A stretch of DNA of 5,701 nucleotides from DASPKO01 sp035628055. GTDB taxonomy: Bacteria; Planctomycetota; Phycisphaerae; Phycisphaerales; UBA1924. Of the stretch, positions 1 through 5,701 are shown in pieces (position 1 is the stretch's first letter; each line of letters opens with the position of its first letter). The stretch spans positions 1 through 5,701 of the forward strand of contig DASPKO010000304.1 in NCBI GenBank assembly GCA_035628055.1. The letters are read 5' to 3'. Position numbers and translations under genes: made by a program. The notes below the pieces were generated by a model that saw only the letters and a program-made list of their open reading frames with translations, was not told the origin of the DNA and did no database searches.

Positions 1-576
1 GGCGTGCGCGCGATGCCGGCGCTGGCCGCGAAGTACTCTCCCACCGCGTACTACTACCCCGGGTCGCTCAGGGCGGGTCTCGCGGGCTACTTCGTCGCCA
101 ATACCTACCGCCTCGACCAGCGGCCGCGCTACGAGATGATCGCCCTCACGCTCCACGAGGCGGTGCCCGGGCACCACCTCCAGATCGCGCTGGCCCAGGA
201 GCTCGAGGAGGCGGGCGTTCATCCATTCCGCACCCGCCTCGGATACAGCGCCTTCGTCGAGGGCTGGGCCCTCTACGCCGAGCGGCTGGGACTCGAGATG
301 CGCGCCGAGGAGGACGACGCCTCCGGCGCCTCGAGCCCGGCGGGGGGCACGGGCCCGGCCCGCGGCCTCTTCGCGGACCCGTACGACGACTTCGGCCGCC
401 TCACCTACGAGATGTGGCGGGCCTGCCGCCTCGTGGTGGATACGGGCATCCACGCCAAGGGGTGGTCGCGCCAGCGGGCGATCGACTTCATGCTGGCCAA
501 CTCGGCGCTGAGCCCGCTGAACATCGAGCGCGAGGTGGACCGGTACATCGCCTGGCCCGGCCAGGCCTGCGCCTAA
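1..576 (+). CDS. DUF885-family zinc metalloprotease, 5'-partial, ended by an in-frame TAA
   Basis: This is the C-terminal part of a DUF885 protein, a family of gluzincin-type, probably zinc-dependent peptidases; the substrate is unknown. The frame is open from base 1, so the true start lies outside the window, and the ATG at 13 is internal. The zinc-binding motif HEAVPGHH is at 154-177 and the likely third ligand is the Glu of EGWALYAE at 259-282. The downstream blocks DPYDDFGRL and RLVVDTGIHAKGW are typical of the family. Between LGLEM and the GLFADPY block, a Gly/Ala/Ser-rich stretch of about 19 residues (304-360) looks like a lineage-specific loop. The ORF stops at TAA 574-576 just after the block WPGQACA, where I recall homologues continuing with Tyr-Lys-Ile-Gly. 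Family membership is firm; whether the truncated product is active is not known. Confidence 0.88.
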   Translation, partial: GVRAMPALAAKYSPTAYYYPGSLRAGLAGYFVANTYRLDQRPRYEMIALTLHEAVPGHHLQIALAQELEEAGVHPFRTRLGYSAFVEGWALYAERLGLEMRAEEDDASGASSPAGGTGPARGLFADPYDDFGRLTYEMWRACRLVVDTGIHAKGWSRQRAIDFMLANSALSPLNIEREVDRYIAWPGQACA

Positions 577-741
577 AAGATCGGTGAGCTCCGCATCCGG
601 CGCCTGCGCGAGCAGGCTGAACAGGCGCTGGGCGCCCGCTTCGACATCCGCGCCTTCCACGACATGGTCCTGGGGGCTGGGGCGCTTCCCCTCCCCGTGC
701 TCGAAGCGCGGGCGCAGCGCTGGATCGACGCGCACCCGTAG
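574..741 (+). pseudogene. Severed C-terminal tail of the DUF885 gene, in frame behind the TAA
   Basis: The frame of the DUF885 gene continues past TAA 574-576 for 54 sense codons to TAG 739-741. The translation begins KIGELRIRRLREQAEQALG and goes on through FDIRAFHDMVL and a final PLPVLEARAQRWIDAHP block. This is the normal end of DUF885 proteins as I know the family. The tail has no further stop, frameshift or start codon suited to separate expression, so it belongs to the same gene. One base change (TAC or TAT to TAA) explains the break. It may be a recent nonsense mutation, a sequencing or assembly error, or stop readthrough. The sequence alone cannot decide, but the clean tail argues against long-standing decay. 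Confidence 0.8.
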
Positions 742-800
742 CCGGACCCGGTGCCGCACCCGCGCCGCCCGCGATCGCGCCGGCCCCGTACCGTCACGCC
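742..800 (+). other. Short gap between the DUF885 gene and pyk
   Basis: These 59 bases separate the TAG of the DUF885 gene from the pyruvate kinase ATG. The gap is almost all G and C. It holds a small palindrome, gcgatcgc, near its centre, but no stem followed by a T run, so I do not call a terminator. No purine-rich ribosome binding site lies before the ATG. The only notable signal is the TANNNT-like element at its right end. Confidence 0.6.
789..800 (+). promoter_or_regulatory. Candidate -10 element for leaderless transcription of pyk
   Basis: TACCGT (789-794) is followed by the 6-base spacer CACGCC and then the ATG at 801. A TANNNT hexamer about six bases before a start codon, with no Shine-Dalgarno sequence, is the usual layout of a -10 box that gives leaderless mRNA in high-GC bacteria such as Deinococcus. 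The same layout and the same spacer recur before the GTG at 3750. I see no convincing -35 box. The call rests on pattern alone. Confidence 0.4.
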
Positions 801-2354
801 ATGCCCCAGGCCACCAAGCCCGCGGTCCGCTCGCGGCCGACGCTCGCCTCGATCATCGCCACCGTGGGGCCGGCCAGCCACGACCCGGCGATCATCCGGG
901 AGCTCATCGCCGCCGGGGTGGCGGTCTTCCGCCTGAACTTCTCGCACGGCACCTTCGCCGAGCACGAAGAGCGGCTGCGGAACATCCGGGCCAGCGCCGC
1001 CGAGCTGGGCCTGGCGGTCGGCGTCCTGGGCGACCTCCCCGGCCCGAAGATCCGCGTGGGGGTGCTGCACGAGGGCGTCGAGGTTGCCGCCGGGGGCACG
1101 CTCGTGCTCGCCTGCCAGGCGCACGAGGCCTCCAGGAGCCCCGACGGCGCGCCCGTGCTCCCTTGCACCTACGCGCCCCTGGCGCGCGAGGTCGAGGCGG
1201 GGCATCGCGTGCTGATCAACGACGGGGCCATCCGCGGGGTCGCGGCCCCGCGGGCCGCGGGCGACCCCGACGCCTGGCTGCGCGTGCGGGTGGAGGTCGG
1301 CGGGCTCATCACCAGCCGCAAGGGCATCAACCTGCCCGACAGCCGCATCTCCGCCCCGGCGCTCACGGATTTGGACCGCGAGTGCGTGGAGTGGGCGGTG
1401 CGCCACGGCGTCGACTTTCTGGCGCTCTCCTTCGTGCGCAGCGCCGACGAGGTCCGCCAGCTCCGCCGCCTCGTCGGCACGCTCTGCCCGATCGACGACC
1501 CCGGCGACGCGCTGCAGGCCGGGGCCGCGATCCCCGTGATCGCCAAGATCGAGCGCCCCGCGGCGCTCGACGACCTCGACGCGATCATCGAGGCCGCCGA
1601 CGGCGTCATGGTGGCGCGCGGGGACCTGGGCGTGGAGATGGATCTGGCCCAGGTGCCCGTGGTGCAGCGGACGCTCATCGCCAAGGCCGACGAGTGGGGC
1701 AAGCCGTGCATCGTCGCCACGCAGATGCTCGAGACCATGATCTCCAGCAGCGTGCCCACCCGGGCCGAGGCGAGCGACGTCGCCAACGCCATCTTCGACG
1801 GGGCGGACGCGGTGATGCTCTCGGGCGAGACCGCCGCGGGCCGGCACCCGGTGCTGGTCGTGCGCACCATGCGGCGGATCGTCGAGGCCGCCGAGAGCGC
1901 CGCGGCGCGGGACGGGCACGCCCCGAGCCCCCCCCGCCGCCTCGTGGAGTCGCGGTACCGCACGGCGGCCCTGGCCCACGGGGCCTGGCACATCGCCAAG
2001 GACCTCGGGGCCGTGCTGGTGGTCTGCTGGTCGCAGCGCGGCGGCACGGCGCGCTACCTCTCGCAGAATGGCTTCCGCGTGCCGATCTTCGCGTACTCCT
2101 CGGACCAGCCCTCCACCCGACGCATGAGCCTGCTCAAGGGCGTCGTCCCGCTGCACGCGCCCGTTCCCGAGGGCGGCTCGCTCCGGCAATGGAACCAGCT
2201 CGTCGAACGCGACCTGCTGTCGCGCGGGTGGGCGGCCCCGGGCGAACCCATCCTGCTCATCGCCGGGCGCCCGCTCGGCCGACCCGGCTCCACCAACGCC
2301 GTGGCGATCCACTACGTCAGTAATCCCGTGACCGGCTTCATGGCGCACCCGTGA
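801..2354 (+). CDS. pyk: Pyruvate kinase
   Basis: This 517-residue cytoplasmic enzyme transfers phosphate from phosphoenolpyruvate to ADP, giving pyruvate and ATP in the last step of glycolysis. The barrel starts with ATVGPAS and carries RLNFSHG (R44, N46, S48), which binds nucleotide and cation. GDLPGPKIRVG (77-87) leads into the B domain, about residues 88-165, and the barrel resumes at KGINLPDS. The catalytic core is complete: AKIERP (K249, E251), MVARGDLGVE (R273, D275), TQMLE (T307) and PTRAEASDVANA from P319. The C-terminal domain, about residues 375-517, holds GGTARYLS and a terminal GRPLGRPGSTNAV block. Length is slightly above the usual 470-480 because of a short N-terminal extension and B-domain additions. 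ATG 801 is the natural start: it lies just before the first conserved strand, and no Shine-Dalgarno sequence is visible. Lys83 in place of Glu suggests a potassium-independent enzyme. The allosteric effector cannot be read from sequence. Confidence 0.97.
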   Translation: MPQATKPAVRSRPTLASIIATVGPASHDPAIIRELIAAGVAVFRLNFSHGTFAEHEERLRNIRASAAELGLAVGVLGDLPGPKIRVGVLHEGVEVAAGGTLVLACQAHEASRSPDGAPVLPCTYAPLAREVEAGHRVLINDGAIRGVAAPRAAGDPDAWLRVRVEVGGLITSRKGINLPDSRISAPALTDLDRECVEWAVRHGVDFLALSFVRSADEVRQLRRLVGTLCPIDDPGDALQAGAAIPVIAKIERPAALDDLDAIIEAADGVMVARGDLGVEMDLAQVPVVQRTLIAKADEWGKPCIVATQMLETMISSSVPTRAEASDVANAIFDGADAVMLSGETAAGRHPVLVVRTMRRIVEAAESAAARDGHAPSPPRRLVESRYRTAALAHGAWHIAKDLGAVLVVCWSQRGGTARYLSQNGFRVPIFAYSSDQPSTRRMSLLKGVVPLHAPVPEGGSLRQWNQLVERDLLSRGWAAPGEPILLIAGRPLGRPGSTNAVAIHYVSNPVTGFMAHP

Positions 2355-2364
2355 GCTCCCGCTG
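2351..2364 (+). promoter_or_regulatory. Unusual start region of cinA: CTG start or one-base lesion
   Basis: The cinA frame has no ATG, GTG or TTG between its upstream stop (TGA 2329-2331) and the conserved STGDELVLGE block, so an upstream standard start is impossible. The GTG at 2413 lies inside that block and would delete the first strand of the fold. CTG 2362 is the only near-cognate codon well placed, giving a product beginning (M)TTSHTHAAIVSTGDE, with GTGAG (2351-2355) six bases before it as a possible ribosome binding site. Alternatively, GTG 2351, which overlaps the pyk stop as GTGA, would enter the cinA frame if one base, for example in the CCC at 2358-2360, had been lost. Confidence 0.55.
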
Positions 2365-3753
2365 ACCACTTCTCACACCCACGCCGCGATCGTCTCCACC
2401 GGCGACGAGCTGGTGCTGGGCGAGGCCCTGGACACCAACGGGCGCTGGCTGGCGGCACGCCTGCACGCCCTGGGGATCCGGACCGTCGAGCACGTCACGC
2501 TCGGCGATGACGCGCGGCACACCGCCGCGACGCTGCGTCGCCTCGCGGGCGCGTTCCCGCTGGTCATCACCAGCGGCGGGCTCGGGCCGACCCCCGACGA
2601 CGTCACGCGCGCCGCGCTGGCCGAGCTGGCGGGCCAGCCCCTCGAGGCCGACCCGGACCAGCTCGCGCGGATCGCGGCACGGCTGCACTCCCAGGGGCGG
2701 ACGCTCACCGATCCTCAGCGCCTCCAGGCACTCCGTCCGCGCGGTGCCACCTGCCTGGACAACGACCTGGGGACAGCCCCGGGTCTGCACCTGCGCGTGC
2801 CCGCGGCGCACGCCGGCGGCCCGCCCGGCCCCTGGTCCGACGTCTTCTGCCTGCCCGGCCCTCCGCGCGAGCTCGAGCCGATGTTCGAGGACCGGGTCGT
2901 GCCCCGCTTGCGGCCAGACCCGGCCGGGGTGCCGGCGGTCCGGCTGCTCCACACGGTGGGCCTCGCCGAGAGCGAGGCCGCGGCCCGTCTGGGCGACCTG
3001 CTCGAGCGCGGGCGCGAGCCCGAGGTCGGCATCACCGCGTCGGGGATGGTGCTCACCATCCGGGTCCGTGGGGCTTCGAGGCCGGGCGGCCCGGGCGCAG
3101 TCCAGGCCGCCGATCACGCGATCGAGCGCGCCCGCGCCGCGCTGGCGCCGTACGTGCTCGGGACCGGCCCCGAGACGCTCGAGAGCATGCTGCTCGACGA
3201 ACTGGTCCGGGGTCGTGCCCGCGTCGCCGTCGTCGAGTCCTGCACGGGCGGACTCCTGGGTTCGTTGCTGTGCCGCGTTCCCGGCTCGTCGGCCGTGTTC
3301 GCCGGCGGGTGGATCACCTACGCCGACGCGCACAAGCTCGCGCTCGGCGTGCCCGCCGGGCTCCTGGCGCGGCACGGGGCCGTGAGCCCGGAAACGGCGC
3401 GGGCCCTGGCGCTCGCGGGGCTCGAGGCCGCGGCGCGGGCCCAGGAAGCCCCGGGGGTCGGGCCCCTCCACTGCCTGGCGATCACCGGCGTGGCCGGGCC
3501 CGGCGGCGGAACGCCGGGCAAGCCCGTCGGCACGGTCCGCATCGCGCACGCTTGGGCCGCCGCGGCCACCGCGGCCCCCAGCTCGCACGTCACGGCACGG
3601 CACTTCCACTTCCCCGGCACGCGCGCCGACGTGCAGGAACGGGCCGCCCGGTCGGCACTCGCCATGCTCCTCTTCCACCTGCGGGGCCACGGCCCGGGGC
3701 TGCCCCCGCTGCTGTGGGAGCGGCCCGCGCCGCCCGCTAGCCTCACGCCGTGA
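2362..3753 (+). CDS. cinA: CinA-like protein: COG1058 domain plus PncC-type NMN amidase
   Basis: This is a full-length two-domain CinA protein of 463 residues if read from CTG 2362. The N-terminal domain (about 8-175) has the molybdopterin-binding-like fold, with STGDELVLGE, SGGLGPTPDDVT (71-82) and LPGPPREL (164-171). In characterised homologues it hydrolyses ADP-ribose. A linker domain (about 180-265) includes HTVGLAESEAAARLGDLL. The C-terminal domain (about 270-440) is of the NMN amidohydrolase type, turning nicotinamide mononucleotide into nicotinate mononucleotide in pyridine nucleotide salvage. It carries VESCTGG (291-297), GSSAVFAGGWITYADAHK with Y320 and K325, and TGVAGPGGGTPGKPVGTV (375-392). 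All key motifs are present, so both activities are plausible. Before LPGPP there is a short Pro/Gly-rich insertion, and the last 20 residues or so are a Pro-rich tail. The gene starts 7 bases after the pyk stop and its TGA overlaps the next start. The older competence-induced name says little about its role here. Confidence 0.93.
   Translation: MTTSHTHAAIVSTGDELVLGEALDTNGRWLAARLHALGIRTVEHVTLGDDARHTAATLRRLAGAFPLVITSGGLGPTPDDVTRAALAELAGQPLEADPDQLARIAARLHSQGRTLTDPQRLQALRPRGATCLDNDLGTAPGLHLRVPAAHAGGPPGPWSDVFCLPGPPRELEPMFEDRVVPRLRPDPAGVPAVRLLHTVGLAESEAAARLGDLLERGREPEVGITASGMVLTIRVRGASRPGGPGAVQAADHAIERARAALAPYVLGTGPETLESMLLDELVRGRARVAVVESCTGGLLGSLLCRVPGSSAVFAGGWITYADAHKLALGVPAGLLARHGAVSPETARALALAGLEAAARAQEAPGVGPLHCLAITGVAGPGGGTPGKPVGTVRIAHAWAAAATAAPSSHVTARHFHFPGTRADVQERAARSALAMLLFHLRGHGPGLPPLLWERPAPPASLTP
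3738..3749 (+). promoter_or_regulatory. Candidate -10 element for the VWA gene inside the cinA 3' end
   Basis: TAGCCT (3738-3743) is followed by CACGCC and then GTG 3750, matching the arrangement before pyk (TACCGT, CACGCC, ATG) at 12 of 15 positions. It lies within the last codons of cinA, so it would be an internal promoter giving a leaderless mRNA for the VWA gene in addition to any read-through from upstream. No Shine-Dalgarno sequence is close to the GTG; the nearest purine run, gggag, is about 30 bases away. Translational coupling through the GTGA overlap is the competing explanation. Confidence 0.35.
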
Positions 3754-5701
3754 CCCTCCGCTTCGATGACCCGGCCTGGCTCTGGCTTCTCCTCCTGGGG
3801 GTGCCCGCCCTGGTCATCAGCCTGCGGTGGCTGGGAACGATGAGCCCGATCCGCCGGCTCTCCGTCGCCCTGACGCGCATCCTCCTCATCCTGCTCCTGG
3901 TCGCCATGCTGGCGGGCGCCAGCACGGTCCGCACCACCGACCGCGTCGCCGTGATCGCGGTGCTTGACGTCTCTGGCTCCGTGGCCCGCTTCGCGGCGCC
4001 GCTGGCTGACCCGCAGGGCGTCGGCGTCAGTGCCCCCGACGCGGCCCGCCGCTTCGTGACCGTCGCCACGGGCGGGCGGGGGCCCGACGACCTCGTGGGC
4101 GCCGTCGCGTTCGCGTCCGGGCCCCTGGCCGTGCTGGCCCCCGCCCGGGCCGCGCCGCTCCCGGACGACCTGCCCACGACCTCACCCGAGGGGACGGACA
4201 TCTCGGCGGCGCTCCGCCTGGCGCGGGCCATGATCCCTCCCGACGCCGCGGGCCGGATCGTGCTGGTTAGCGACGGCAATCAGACCGGTGGCGATGCCCT
4301 GGCGGTCGCGCGCGAGCTGGCGGCGGCCCAGCCGCCCGTTCGCGTGGACGTCGTCCCCATCCGGTACGAGGTGCGCGCCGAGGTCGTGCTGGAATCCCTG
4401 CAGGCGCCCGCCCAGGCGCCCCAGGGTTCGACCATCACGCTCCGGGCCGTGCTCGCCTCGACCGCTTCCTCCACCGGCACCCTGCGCCTGCTCGAGGAGG
4501 GCCAGCCGGTGGACATCAGCCCGGGCCAGCCCGGCGACGGGCGCCGCATCAGCCTGGCACCGGGCCGGCACGTCGAGGTCATCACCCTCCCGCTCGGACC
4601 GCGCCGCGTGCACCGGTTCGAGGCGATCTACGAGCCCGACCCGCTCGCCCCCGCCGACGGGGCCGGCGCTCCCCCGGCTTTCGCGGGCGACACCGTCCTT
4701 GCCAATAACCGGGGCCAGGCCTTCACGCTGACGCCCGGCACGGGGGCGGTGCTCGTGGCCGACGGCGTCAGCGGGGCCGCGCCCGGGCCCGGCGCGCTCC
4801 TGCCCCGGACACTCCAGGACGAGGGCCTCGAGGTCCAGGTCGTGGCCCCGGAGGGGATCCCGGGCGACCTCCTGGCCCTGGAGGCGTTCGACCTCGTCAT
4901 TCTGCAGAACGTTCCCGCCGAGTCCGTCCCTCCCGAGGTGCGCCGCCTGCTGGCGCTCTACGTGACCGAGCTGGGCGGGGGCCTGGTGATGGTCGGGGGG
5001 CACGATTCCTTCGGCGCCGGGGGCTGGATCGGGAGCGAGCTCGAGCCCATCCTGCCCGTGCACCTCGACCTGCCCGACACGCTGGTCGTCCCCCCCGCGG
5101 CGATCATGCTCGTGCTCGACAACTCCGGCTCGATGAATCGCCGCCTCATGGGCTCGGCACGCACGCAGCAGGAGATCGCCAATGAGGGGGCCGCGCTCGC
5201 CGTCGCCAGCATGGACCGCTCCGACCTCGTCGGCGTCATCGCCTTCAACTCGGTCCACTCGACGCTCGTGCCGCTGGGCCCCAACGCCGATCCGGAGCGG
5301 ACGAGCCGGGTCATCCGCTCGATCGGCTCCGGGGGCGGGACCGAAATCCGCGGGGCCCTGGAAGAGGCACACCGCCAGCTCCGGCAGGCCAAGGCCCAGA
5401 TCAAGCACATCGTGCTCCTCACCGACGGCATCGCCCCGGACGCCGAGCAGTTGCCCGCGCTGGCCGAACGTCTGGCCGCGGACGGGATCGCCGTCTCGGC
5501 GATCGCGGTGGGCGACGCCGCCGACACCGTGAACCTCCCCATGATGGCCCGGCGCAGCGGCGGGACCTATTACCGCGTCAACGACCCGAACGTGCTCCCC
5601 CGCATCTTCCTCAAGGCCGTGCGCGTCGTGCGCACGCCCATGGTCCGCGAGGGGCGCTTCGAGCCCGCGGTCCGCCCGGGCTCGCCGCTGGTCGAGGGGC
5701 T
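3750..5701 (+). CDS. Membrane-anchored protein with two VWA domains and a glutamine amidotransferase-like domain, 3'-partial
   Basis: The frame is open from GTG 3750 to the window end (650 codons seen, no stop). The N-terminus has two hydrophobic segments, about residues 9-28 and 44-60, which anchor the protein. The first VWA domain (about 66-215) has a complete metal-binding MIDAS: DVSGS (D73, S75, S77), T149 in EGTDI and D175 in VSDGN. A beta-rich stretch follows (about 216-330). A class I amidotransferase-like region (about 333-440) includes LGGGLVMVGG and SFGAGGW; no catalytic Cys is seen there, so it is probably non-enzymatic. The second VWA domain (about 450-610) also has a complete MIDAS: DNSGSM (D457, S459, S461), T531 and D559 in LLTDG. 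Such proteins are common in planctomycetes and their function is unknown; metal-dependent protein binding at the envelope is likely. GTG 3750 is preferred because the next ATG (3840) would lose the first membrane segment. It overlaps the cinA stop as GTGA. I expect the remaining amidotransferase-like part beyond the edge. Confidence 0.9.
   Translation, partial: MTLRFDDPAWLWLLLLGVPALVISLRWLGTMSPIRRLSVALTRILLILLLVAMLAGASTVRTTDRVAVIAVLDVSGSVARFAAPLADPQGVGVSAPDAARRFVTVATGGRGPDDLVGAVAFASGPLAVLAPARAAPLPDDLPTTSPEGTDISAALRLARAMIPPDAAGRIVLVSDGNQTGGDALAVARELAAAQPPVRVDVVPIRYEVRAEVVLESLQAPAQAPQGSTITLRAVLASTASSTGTLRLLEEGQPVDISPGQPGDGRRISLAPGRHVEVITLPLGPRRVHRFEAIYEPDPLAPADGAGAPPAFAGDTVLANNRGQAFTLTPGTGAVLVADGVSGAAPGPGALLPRTLQDEGLEVQVVAPEGIPGDLLALEAFDLVILQNVPAESVPPEVRRLLALYVTELGGGLVMVGGHDSFGAGGWIGSELEPILPVHLDLPDTLVVPPAAIMLVLDNSGSMNRRLMGSARTQQEIANEGAALAVASMDRSDLVGVIAFNSVHSTLVPLGPNADPERTSRVIRSIGSGGGTEIRGALEEAHRQLRQAKAQIKHIVLLTDGIAPDAEQLPALAERLAADGIAVSAIAVGDAADTVNLPMMARRSGGTYYRVNDPNVLPRIFLKAVRVVRTPMVREGRFEPAVRPGSPLVEG

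Noticed and set aside
765..785. Possible terminator stem around gcgatcgc before pyk
   Set aside because: The palindrome is short, has no following T run, and such stems are expected by chance at this GC content.
1928..1935. Run of eight C in pyk as a possible slippage site
   Set aside because: The frame is intact on both sides (Ser-Pro-Pro-Arg-Arg) and pyruvate kinase motifs continue in the same frame. No slippery-site context or downstream structure is evident.
584..2323. Long plus-strand open frame (579 codons) overlapping pyk in another frame
   Set aside because: Arg/Ala/Gly-dominated low-complexity translation with no motifs. It arises from third-position GC bias of pyk.
573..2369. Long minus-strand open frame (598 codons) opposite the tail of DUF885 and all of pyk
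   Set aside because: It is the antisense shadow of a real, motif-complete pyruvate kinase in GC-rich DNA. The translation is rich in Gly, Arg, Ala, Asp and His with no recognisable domain.
2338..3690. Minus-strand open frame of 450 codons opposite cinA
   Set aside because: Antisense shadow of cinA, whose sense-strand motifs are complete; the reverse translation has no domain-like pattern.
4399..4424. Short repeat of caggcgcc in the VWA gene
   Set aside because: It encodes a Gln-Ala-Pro repeat in a linker region of biased composition; two copies of eight bases are not significant here.
4182..5408. Minus-strand open frame of 408 codons opposite the VWA gene
   Set aside because: Antisense shadow. 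The sense strand encodes two full VWA domains without a stop from 3750 to the window end.

Overview
The window is a dense, very GC-rich (about 70% by eye) stretch of bacterial chromosome. All supported genes are on the + strand, and coding sequence covers nearly everything. The gene types and the architecture of the last protein (membrane anchor, VWA, amidotransferase-like domain, second VWA) fit a high-GC Planctomycetota, possibly the Phycisphaerae. That is an inference from general style and a low-confidence placement. There is no mobile element, CRISPR array, RNA gene or sign of recent transfer.

Layout: (1) The 3' part of a DUF885-family zinc metalloprotease gene enters from the left edge. 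Its frame is cut by a TAA at 574-576, at the place where I recall a conserved tyrosine in this family, yet the same frame continues with recognisable family sequence to a TAG at 739-741. (2) A 59-bp gap (742-800) precedes a complete pyruvate kinase gene (801-2354). (3) A complete two-domain CinA/PncC gene follows almost at once (best start a CTG at 2362, end 3753). (4) A large membrane-anchored protein with two VWA domains starts at a GTG at 3750, inside the GTGA that ends cinA, and runs off the right edge with 650 codons visible.

Pyruvate kinase, cinA and the VWA gene are packed tightly enough to be one transcription unit. No functional link among glycolysis, pyridine nucleotide salvage and the VWA protein is evident, so the packing may only be co-directional housekeeping.

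The content is mostly ordinary. Points worth a second look are the in-frame stop in the DUF885 gene, the absence of a standard start codon for cinA (CTG start or a one-base lesion), a near-identical TANNNT-CACGCC-(A/G)TG arrangement before two genes that suggests leaderless transcription, and a pyruvate kinase with the residues of the potassium-independent type. I found no convincing novel system.
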